Position numbers and translations under genes: made by a program. A model generated the notes under the pieces. The model was not told the origin of the DNA, ran no database searches, and saw nothing but the letters and a program-made list of their open reading frames with translations. A stretch of DNA of 5,122 nucleotides. Origin: Flavobacteriaceae bacterium. GTDB taxonomy: Bacteria; Bacteroidota; Bacteroidia; Flavobacteriales; Weeksellaceae. Position 1 is the stretch's first letter, and every line of letters starts with the position of its first letter. Of the stretch, positions 1-5,027 are shown piece by piece. The stretch covers positions 1 through 5,122 of the forward strand of contig JAITOO010000124.1 of assembly GCA_031289875.1 (NCBI GenBank), read 5' to 3'.

Positions 1-698
1 CGGATTACGCGTGGTCCTGCAAAACCAATCAGCGCTCCCGGCTCGGAAATGATGATGTCGGCAGTTGAACCGTAAGAAGCGGTAATTCCTCCAAAAGAAG
101 GGTCAGCCATAATCGCCACGTAAGGCAGTCCTGCGTCGCTTAATTGCTGTAATTTGGATTCTACTTTCGCCAACTGCATCAGTGAAATGCCGGCTTCTTG
201 CATTCTCGCACCCCCTGATTGGCAGACGATTACGTAAGGGAATTTATGTGCAATGCAGTAATCTACCGCTCTTCGGATTTTCTCGCCTACGGCAGAACCC
301 AGCGTGCCGCCTACAAAACGGAAATCCATGCAGGAAATGTACACATCTTTGCCGAAAACTTTTCCCGAAGCGTTTCTGATAGATTCTTTGAGTTTGGTTT
401 TGACTTTGGCTTCTTCTAAACGTTTGTTATACGGCATCAAATCGACGAAGTTGAGAGGGTCTTTGCTCTGCACGGTTTCGTCGTGTTCGGTAAATTTGCC
501 GTCGTCGAAAAGTATCCGGTAATATTCTCGGCTGCCTATTCTTTCGTGATGATTATCCTCCGGACTTACATACAAGTTAGCTTTCAACGCTTCCATTTCT
601 ACGATTTTCCCCGTTTTGGTTTTGTACCATAAACCTTTTGGAACGTCTTTTTTTTGTTCTGTGGTGATATTCTTTTTTGTACGTGTGTACCAACTCAT
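1..698 (-). CDS. accD: Acetyl-CoA carboxylase carboxyltransferase subunit beta (AccD), 3' end outside window
   Basis: This is the beta half of the carboxyltransferase of acetyl-CoA carboxylase, which moves the carboxyl group from biotin-BCCP to acetyl-CoA to make malonyl-CoA, the first step of fatty-acid synthesis in the cytoplasm. The first 232 residues are visible; the family usually runs about 280-300, so the C-terminus is missing. Seen: the N-terminal 'DVPKGLWYK' (residues 18-26), FVGGTLGSAVGEK (128-140), SGGARMQEA (161-169), and SEPGALIGFAGPRVI (218-232), the crotonase-fold acyl-CoA/oxyanion region. The start at 698 gives the expected N-terminus (MSWYTRTKKNI), with an A-rich leader and no Shine-Dalgarno. 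Oddities: the four cysteines of the classical N-terminal zinc ribbon are all absent, with T27, T29/G30, S45 and D48 in their places, and the usual DPTTGG motif reads DPSFGG (199-204). From memory, the cysteine loss is shared by Bacteroidota AccDs. Identity is very secure. Confidence 0.96.
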   Translation of the reverse strand, partial: MSWYTRTKKNITTEQKKDVPKGLWYKTKTGKIVEMEALKANLYVSPEDNHHERIGSREYYRILFDDGKFTEHDETVQSKDPLNFVDLMPYNKRLEEAKVKTKLKESIRNASGKVFGKDVYISCMDFRFVGGTLGSAVGEKIRRAVDYCIAHKFPYVIVCQSGGARMQEAGISLMQLAKVESKLQQLSDAGLPYVAIMADPSFGGITASYGSTADIIISEPGALIGFAGPRVI

Positions 699-724
699 AA
701 TTATTGTTTGTTTTTGTTTGATTT

Positions 725-758
725 CAAAGTGTAAATGTATAAAAAATTTTAATTCAAA
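725..758 (-). promoter_or_regulatory. Putative accD promoter (Bacteroidota type)
   Basis: On the minus strand a -33-like TTTG (755-758) is followed after 21 nt by TACACTTTG (725-733), which matches the Bacteroidota -7 consensus TAnnTTTG except for one extra base in the spacer. Transcription would start near 720, leaving a leader of about 22 nt rich in A and C before the accD ATG at 698. The box lies in the 95-nt gap after the membrane-protein gene, so accD is probably transcribed on its own as well as by any read-through. This is inferred from motif and spacing only. Confidence 0.5.
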
Positions 759-793
759 AAACTAATTTTTGCAAGACTTTTGTCATATCTGCT

Positions 794-1156
794 TTAAAAC
801 CGTTTGATGTGGTCAATTGTAACTTTTTCCTTGCATTTGGTAAATGTGATTTCCCAATTTTTGTAATGCAGAAGATAGTCGGGACAAGGTTTTGCCTGTG
901 CGTGGCTTTGGTCGAAATTTATTTTTCCCTTGACCAGAGCCGAATCGAGAATAAAATTTTCGGAAATTTTCGATTTTTCCAAAATTTTTTTTGATTCGTC
1001 CGAAAATTCAATCGTTCTGATTTTTATTTCTGCCAGCACGCGGTCATTGGGAAGGTACGACCACGAAAACATGCGGTTTCCGAAAAGAATTATCAAAAAC
1101 AACAGACTGGTTATGAAACCCATCAAATAATATTTAAGCCGTTGTGAAAAAGTCAT
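794..1156 (-). CDS. Small single-pass membrane protein of unknown function (DUF4258-like)
   Basis: A 120-residue protein with one clear membrane segment at about residues 11-27 (MGFITSLLFLIILFG), preceded by a short basic N-terminus (QRLKYY) and followed by a soluble tail. The tail begins SYLPNDRVLAEI (33-44) and ends with short alternating segments (ITFTKCKEKVTIDHI) suggesting beta strands. No signal peptidase site is evident; the tail orientation was not determined. I recall similar proteins next to the alanine-dehydrogenase-like gene in flavobacteria, often with a 'YxPNxRVLxxI' motif and sometimes labelled DUF4258, but this assignment is from memory. The gene lies 58 nt after the ald stop codon on the same strand with no visible promoter between, so it is probably the last gene of tsaE-ald-orf. 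The ATG at 1156 starts just before the hydrophobic segment and is the sensible choice. No function can be assigned. Confidence 0.8.
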   Translation of the reverse strand: MTFSQRLKYYLMGFITSLLFLIILFGNRMFSWSYLPNDRVLAEIKIRTIEFSDESKKILEKSKISENFILDSALVKGKINFDQSHAQAKPCPDYLLHYKNWEITFTKCKEKVTIDHIKRF

Positions 1157-1174
1157 TTATTTATGATTTTAAAT

Positions 1175-1214
1175 TCCAATTATTCAATTTCTAAGTCATT
1201 CAATTTCTCAATCA
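1175..1214 (-). repeat. Degenerate 8-nt-period array between ald and the membrane-protein gene
   Basis: Starting on the base after the ald stop codon, the minus strand reads as five octamers in perfect register: TGATTGAG (1214-1207), AAATTGAA (1206-1199), TGACTTAG (1198-1191), AAATTGAA (1190-1183), TAATTGGA (1182-1175). The second and fourth copies are identical, and the first and third differ at two positions, so the array also reads as a 16-nt unit repeated about twice. The region holds no TAnnTTTG box and no strong hairpin. It may be a slipped-strand simple repeat used as a spacer or an A-rich translation leader; no function is shown. Confidence 0.6.
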
Positions 1215-2411
1215 CTAAATAATCAACAAATTAATATCCTGATAGGAAAGTTTGAACCATTGGGCTATCTGCCTGTTGGTTATGCGACCTTTATAAATAT
1301 AAATTCCGTTCCGGATTCCCTGATTCCGTTCGAAAGTCGCCTCGAAACCGCCTTCGTCAATCACATTCAGCAGATAACTTAGAAAAAAGTTGCTCAACGC
1401 TTTGGAAGTTGTGCGCGCCACTTTGGAAGTAATATTCGGAATACAGCAGTGTATCACATTGTGTTTTACAATAGTACTGTTTTGATTGTCAGTAATTTCA
1501 GAAGTTTCAAAAACTCCGCCGTTGTCAATGCTCATATCAATAATCACCGCGCCGGACTTCATTTTTTCCACCATCGTTTCGGTTACGATAATCGGCGAGC
1601 GCATTTGTCCCCGCAAGCAGCCGATGGCTACATCGCACCGAATCAACGCTTTGGTCAATTCCTTAGGGTCTAAGGTCGAAGTAAATGTCTTTCTTCCAAG
1701 AAGTTCCTGCAAACGCCTCAGCCTCGTCAGCGAATTGTCGAAAATTTTGACCGTTGCGCCCAGTCCCAACGCCGAACGGGCAGCGTTTTCCCCTACCGTT
1801 CCTGCACCGATAATCACAACATTCGTTGGGCGGACGCCCGTAACTCCGCCTAAAAGCAGACCATTTCCTCCGTGAGCGGACGACAGCAGTTCCGCCGCCG
1901 TCAAAATGGCGCAGGCGCCTGCTATCTCGCCGATAAGGCGGACAATGGAAAGTACGTTGTGTCTGTCTCTGATATATTCAAACCCTAAAGCGGTAACTTT
2001 TTTAGCGGATAATTTCTCAAAATATTCTTTGTTTTGTGTGTTAATTTGCACCGATGAAATAAGATAGGCATTGGGCTGTAGCCACTCAATCTGTTCCAAA
2101 GTCGGAGGCAATACTTTTAAAACAAAAGGCTGCGAAAAAACCTCTTTTGCATGGTAAGAAATGTGAGCGCCCGCCTCAGAATATTGATTGTCAGAATAAT
2201 GAGCGCCGAGACCTGCTCCGCTTTCGAGCGTGATTTCGATACCGTTGGCGGTAAGCACAGAAACCGCATCGGGCGTAAGGCTGATTCGGTTTTCCACCGT
2301 TTGGTCTTCCTTGGGAATGCCAATACTGATTTTTCCGCTCTTTTTGAGTACCTCAATGCGTTCTTCTTGAGGAATCAATTCCTTTTCAGAAAAGGGTGTA
2401 AATATGCCCAT
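1215..2411 (-). CDS. ald: Alanine dehydrogenase / transhydrogenase-alpha-like NAD(P) oxidoreductase
   Basis: A 398-residue member of the AlaDH/PNT superfamily; classical alanine dehydrogenase interconverts L-alanine and pyruvate plus ammonium with NAD. Residues about 28-150 form the N-terminal catalytic lobe (GIPKE 31-35, ENRISLTP 40-47). Residues about 160-340 form the Rossmann lobe, with the dinucleotide loop GAGTVG (202-207), the ribose-binding acid D225 and the SIDNGG segment (294-299). It lacks the membrane domain of proton-translocating transhydrogenase. Against mycobacterial Ald, R42 and D296 match the catalytic Arg15 and Asp270, but Lys75 and His96 appear replaced by L101 and Q122, a region resembling PntA. 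Alanine dehydrogenase activity is therefore family inference. I chose ATG at 2411 rather than the upstream in-frame TTG at 2420 because it gives the conserved start MGIFTPFSEKEL and lies 1 nt past the tsaE stop codon, suggesting translational coupling. It is probably cotranscribed with tsaE and the next small gene. Confidence 0.88.
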   Translation of the reverse strand: MGIFTPFSEKELIPQEERIEVLKKSGKISIGIPKEDQTVENRISLTPDAVSVLTANGIEITLESGAGLGAHYSDNQYSEAGAHISYHAKEVFSQPFVLKVLPPTLEQIEWLQPNAYLISSVQINTQNKEYFEKLSAKKVTALGFEYIRDRHNVLSIVRLIGEIAGACAILTAAELLSSAHGGNGLLLGGVTGVRPTNVVIIGAGTVGENAARSALGLGATVKIFDNSLTRLRRLQELLGRKTFTSTLDPKELTKALIRCDVAIGCLRGQMRSPIIVTETMVEKMKSGAVIIDMSIDNGGVFETSEITDNQNSTIVKHNVIHCCIPNITSKVARTTSKALSNFFLSYLLNVIDEGGFEATFERNQGIRNGIYIYKGRITNRQIAQWFKLSYQDINLLII

Positions 2412-2412
2412 T

Positions 2413-2814
2413 TTAATCAAAAGTTAAGTATCTGGTTTGATTTTCCAAAGATAGTGAAATTTTGTGATGTTCCGGAAGTTCCGCTTCCGATATTTCCGCC
2501 CATTCGATAAAACAATAGTTTCCGGAGTCGATATATTCGTCGAAACCGAGTTGCAAAAGTTCGTTTCGGTCATTGAGGCGGTAAAGGTCGAAATGGTAGA
2601 TTTTCCCTTCGGGAAAGACATATTCGTTCACAATAGAAAAGGTCGGACTGGTTGCTTCGTCAGTACTTTTCAGGATTTCGGCAAAGGCTTTGACTAATGT
2701 GGTTTTTCCCGCTCCAAGATTGCCTTTCAGCGTGAAAATTTTATATTGGGAACGGCGGAGAATCTGCGCCGCTGCAACTTTTAACTCGTCAATAGTCGTT
2801 ACGGTGAATTTCAT
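2413..2814 (-). CDS. tsaE: tRNA threonylcarbamoyladenosine biosynthesis ATPase TsaE
   Basis: TsaE is the ATPase that partners with TsaB and TsaD to transfer threonylcarbamoyl onto A37 of ANN-decoding tRNAs (t6A), a universal and normally essential cytoplasmic modification. At 133 residues it is slightly short of the usual 140-160. Seen: Walker A GNLGAGKTT (31-39), the SPTFSIVNEY segment (56-65) typical of the family's switch region, HFDLYRL (74-80), and FIEWAE (102-107) with the conserved acid E104. The ATG at 2814 is the only sensible start, and a TATCTTTG promoter box ends 4 nt before it, which predicts transcription starting at or next to the ATG. It is the first gene of the leftward operon, and its TAA stop is separated from the ald ATG by one base. 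Confidence in the function is high. Confidence 0.96.
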   Translation of the reverse strand: MKFTVTTIDELKVAAAQILRRSQYKIFTLKGNLGAGKTTLVKAFAEILKSTDEATSPTFSIVNEYVFPEGKIYHFDLYRLNDRNELLQLGFDEYIDSGNYCFIEWAEISEAELPEHHKISLSLENQTRYLTFD

Positions 2815-2818
2815 CTAA

Positions 2819-2826
2819 CAAAGATA
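2819..2826 (-). promoter_or_regulatory. Putative tsaE operon promoter, -7 box TATCTTTG
   Basis: The minus strand reads TATCTTTG, a full match to the Bacteroidota -7 consensus TAnnTTTG. Only TTAG separates it from the tsaE ATG. If the box's last G is about -5, the +1 base is the A of the ATG, giving a leaderless transcript. No good TTTG lies at the -33 distance; that position is occupied by the -7 box of the opposite promoter. Confidence 0.55.
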
Positions 2827-2833
2827 GGGATTT

Positions 2834-2853
2834 CAAAGGATTTGCTACCTTTG
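2834..2853. repeat. Inverted repeat CAAAGG-N8-CCTTTG in the divergent promoter
   Basis: A perfect 6-bp inverted repeat: CAAAGG (2834-2839) and CCTTTG (2848-2853) around an 8-nt centre. Its right arm is the TTTG part of the mpg -7 box. A further CAAAG at 2819-2823 belongs to the opposing tsaE -7 box, so three CAAAG-type half sites sit within 35 bp. This could be an operator, or simply a consequence of promoter boxes facing both ways. Confidence 0.4.
2846..2853 (+). promoter_or_regulatory. Putative mpg promoter, -7 box TACCTTTG
   Basis: TACCTTTG matches the TAnnTTTG consensus exactly. Transcription would begin near 2858, giving a leader of about 28 nt to the ATG at 2886 and placing the in-frame GTG at 2856 outside the transcript. 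No clear -33 TTTG is present. Confidence 0.55.
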
Positions 2854-2885
2854 CTGTGTTTGGAAATTACAGCAATCAAAAAAAT

Positions 2886-3398
2886 ATGCCTCAAAAACTT
2901 GATTCAGATTTTTTCTGCCGTGAATCGGTAATTGCCGCCCAAGAATTGTTGGGAAAATCTTTGGTGCGCGTTTTCGATTCGGGCGAAACAAAACGCTTTA
3001 TCATCACGGAAACCGAAGCCTATCTCGGCGAAGAAGATTTGGCGTGCCATGCCAGCAAAGGGCGTACCCCGCGCACGGAAGTGATGTATCATGCAGGCGG
3101 GAAAATTTATGTTTATTTGATTTACGGCATGTACCGGTTGCTGAATTTCGTTACGGGAGAAGAAAATCACCCGCAAGCGGTTCTGATACGCGGTTTGGAA
3201 GGTTGTTCGGGACCCGGACGAGTAGGAAAACTTCTGAAACTTGACAAAAGTTTTTATGGGGAAGATTTGACAAAATCTAAACGTATTTGGCTGGAAGATA
3301 TAGATTTAAAGCCAAAATTTACTGCTACGCCAAGAATCGGAATAGACTATGCGGGAGAAATTTGGAAAAACAAACTTTGGAGATTTGTGATAAAATAA
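2886..3398 (+). CDS. 3-methyladenine DNA glycosylase, AAG/MPG family
   Basis: A monofunctional base-excision repair enzyme that removes alkylated purines such as 3-methyladenine, 7-methylguanine and hypoxanthine from DNA, leaving an abasic site. Seen in the 170-residue product: ETEAYLGEEDLACHASKGRTPR (42-63), containing the probable catalytic water-activating E44, Y46 and H55; YVYLIYGMYRLLN (75-87), with the intercalating/base-pocket tyrosines and the conserved N87; and GPGRVGKLLKLDKSFYGEDL (109-128). All correspond to blocks of human AAG and Bacillus Aag. The length is at the short end for bacterial members (about 180-210). A start at the in-frame GTG at 2856 would give 180 residues but overlaps the promoter box and its predicted start point, so ATG at 2886, after a run of A, is preferred. 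It diverges from tsaE and lies 43 nt before nnr, which has its own -7 box. Confidence 0.95.
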   Translation: MPQKLDSDFFCRESVIAAQELLGKSLVRVFDSGETKRFIITETEAYLGEEDLACHASKGRTPRTEVMYHAGGKIYVYLIYGMYRLLNFVTGEENHPQAVLIRGLEGCSGPGRVGKLLKLDKSFYGEDLTKSKRIWLEDIDLKPKFTATPRIGIDYAGEIWKNKLWRFVIK

Positions 3399-3415
3399 AG
3401 TTTCGTTTTTTGTCG

Positions 3416-3423
3416 TATTTTTG
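3416..3423 (+). promoter_or_regulatory. Putative nnr promoter, -7 box TATTTTTG
   Basis: TATTTTTG matches TAnnTTTG in full and lies 18 nt before the nnr ATG, predicting a leader of about 14 nt. The expected -33 TTTG is not present at the usual 19-21 nt spacing, and the region is T-rich, so a chance match is possible. The mpg gene ends at 3398, so nnr may be read both from here and from mpg. Confidence 0.4.
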
Positions 3424-3441
3424 AAAACAAAATCAATTTAA

Positions 3442-4962
3442 ATGAAAATTTTTAACGCTTTGCAAATCAGTGCCTGCGATAGGTACACCATTCAACACGA
3501 ACCCGTTTCGTCTGTCAATTTAATGGAAAGAGCCGCAAACGCTTGTTTTTCATGGATTTTCAAAAAATATTCCGCCGAATATTCTTTCTATATTTTCTGC
3601 GGAAAGGGAAACAACGGCGGCGACGGGCTGGCTATAGGCAGAATTTTGAATAGTAAAGGTCTTGATACTGAAATATTTATAATTGAAAACGATGCTCCTT
3701 TTTCTCCCGATTCTCAGATAAATTTTGAGCGTCTTCAAAATGCCGTTTCCTCGCAACATATTCATTTCCTGAATGATGGAAATTTTGAAATTCCTAAGGA
3801 AAAAATCGTTATTATAGACGCTTTGTTTGGCACAGGATTGAACCGACCGCCGGAAGGAACAGCAAAAAAGATTATCCAAAATCTCAATCGTCTTCCTTAT
3901 GATAAAATCTCAATAGACATGCCGTCCGGACTGTATTCCGACAAACTTCCTTTGGGAAACACAACGATTTTTCAGGCAGATTTTACTTTAAGTTTTGGAT
4001 TTTATAAACGAAGTTTCCTCCATCCTGAAAGCGCAAAATTTGCAGGCGAAATTCATATTTTGGACATCGGACTGAGTCATAATTTTATTAATCAAGAAGT
4101 TACAAGTAATTTTATTGTTTCCGAAGAAGAAATTTCAGCGATTTTCAAGCCGAGAAATCCGTTTTCACACAAAGGAAATTTCGGAAAAGCAGCGCTGGTT
4201 GGAGGAAGCTACGGAAAAATCGGAGCGGTAACTATGGCGGTGGCAGCAGCGCTGAAGTCGGGTGCAGGACTGACTTTCGCCCTCGCTCCCGAATGCGGCT
4301 GCCAAATCTTGCAAATCTCCGTTCCCGAAGCGATGTTCATATCGGGTGGAGATAAATTTATTTCCCAAATCGAATTGCCTGCCGAAGATTGCACCGTCGG
4401 TATCGGTATGGGTTTGGGGACTGATAAAGAAACAGTTACAGCGTTGAGGGAATTTCTTGCAAGACACAACCGACCGTTGGTTTTGGATGCTGACGCACTC
4501 AATATCATTTCTGAAAATCAAGAAATGCTATCTTTACTTCCTGAAAATTCGATACTTACGCCTCACCCAAAAGAATTTGAACGCTTATTCGGCAAAACTG
4601 CCGACACGTTGGAACAAGTAGAGTTAGCTCGGAAAAAGGCTCAAAATCACAAACTTGTCATTGTTTTGAAAGGACATCGTACGGCAATCCTCACGCCCGA
4701 CGGCAACTGTCATTACAATCTGACAGGCAACGCAGGCATGGCAAAAGGCGGAAGCGGTGATGTGCTGACAGGCATTGTTACCGCGCTTCTGGCTCAGGGC
4801 TACCCGCCCGAAGATGCCGCCAAAATGGGCGTTTTTATACACGGAAAGGCGGGCGATTTTGCAGTGAAAAAATACTCTCAGGAAGCGATGACTCCTTTGG
4901 ACATGATTGGCTGCCTTTCGGAGGTGTTTTTGTTAATTCAGTCTTCTTTATTTCGGCATTAA
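3442..4962 (+). CDS. nnr: Bifunctional NAD(P)H-hydrate epimerase / ADP-dependent NAD(P)H-hydrate dehydratase
   Basis: This two-domain metabolite-repair enzyme restores NADH and NADPH damaged by hydration. The N-terminal epimerase (about 1-220) interconverts R- and S-NAD(P)HX, and the C-terminal dehydratase (about 225-500) converts S-NAD(P)HX back to NAD(P)H using ADP. Epimerase motifs: the CGKGNNGGDGLAIGR loop (53-67) with N57/N58, D126 in DALFGTGLNRP, and D159 in DMPSG. Dehydratase motifs: SHKGNFGKAALVGGS (242-256), LDADALN (348-354), LTPHPKEFERLF (372-383), KGH (410-412), and the GNAGMAKGGSGDVLTG signature (429-444), where D440 is the expected catalytic acid. The length of 506 residues is normal for the fused form, and no key residue is missing. 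The ATG at 3442 gives the standard MKIFNALQI start; upstream is A/T-rich without Shine-Dalgarno, as usual for Bacteroidota. It lies downstream of the glycosylase gene on the same strand. An IS-like sequence begins about 7 nt after its stop, so no native terminator is seen. Confidence 0.97.
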   Translation: MKIFNALQISACDRYTIQHEPVSSVNLMERAANACFSWIFKKYSAEYSFYIFCGKGNNGGDGLAIGRILNSKGLDTEIFIIENDAPFSPDSQINFERLQNAVSSQHIHFLNDGNFEIPKEKIVIIDALFGTGLNRPPEGTAKKIIQNLNRLPYDKISIDMPSGLYSDKLPLGNTTIFQADFTLSFGFYKRSFLHPESAKFAGEIHILDIGLSHNFINQEVTSNFIVSEEEISAIFKPRNPFSHKGNFGKAALVGGSYGKIGAVTMAVAAALKSGAGLTFALAPECGCQILQISVPEAMFISGGDKFISQIELPAEDCTVGIGMGLGTDKETVTALREFLARHNRPLVLDADALNIISENQEMLSLLPENSILTPHPKEFERLFGKTADTLEQVELARKKAQNHKLVIVLKGHRTAILTPDGNCHYNLTGNAGMAKGGSGDVLTGIVTALLAQGYPPEDAAKMGVFIHGKAGDFAVKKYSQEAMTPLDMIGCLSEVFLLIQSSLFRH

Positions 4963-5000
4963 AATAGAGGGTAGTGTCTCAAATTATCAGCATAAATTTG

Positions 5001-5008
5001 TAACTTTG
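5001..5008 (+). promoter_or_regulatory. Putative internal IS promoter, -7 box TAACTTTG
   Basis: TAACTTTG is an exact TAnnTTTG match, preceded directly by TTTG and followed by CATTC. It lies 19 nt before the ATG of the transposase remnant at 5028, predicting a leader of about 15 nt. The -33 region is not recognisable. The arrangement fits a transposase promoter just inside the left end. Confidence 0.5.
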
Positions 5009-5027
5009 CATTCAAAACCGGAAATAG

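Noticed and set aside
182..522. Three overlapping plus-strand open frames of 65-72 codons
   Set aside because: They lie antisense to the strongly conserved accD frame, overlap each other and show no recognisable protein features.
755..771. CAAAAA-N5-TTTTTG inverted repeat as a terminator after the membrane-protein gene
   Set aside because: The 6-bp stem has a single G-C pair and overlaps the likely -33 element of accD; too weak to call a terminator.
1449..1875. Plus-strand open frames of 74 and 129 codons opposite ald
   Set aside because: Antisense shadows of the Rossmann domain of ald; no plausible domain or start context.
2151..2510. 119-codon plus-strand frame crossing the tsaE/ald junction
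   Set aside because: It spans two well-supported minus-strand genes and has low-complexity antisense-like composition.
2856..2885. GTG at 2856 as the start of the glycosylase
   Set aside because: It falls 3 nt after the -7 box and at or before the predicted transcription start, and adds ten residues not seen as family-like; ATG at 2886 is preferred.
3371..3412. Possible terminator between mpg and nnr (CAAA...TTTG then T-run)
   Set aside because: The stem is only 4-5 bp and A/T-rich, and the T-run is not directly after it.
4165..4521. Minus-strand open frames of 118 and 99 codons inside nnr
   Set aside because: Antisense shadows of conserved dehydratase-domain codons.
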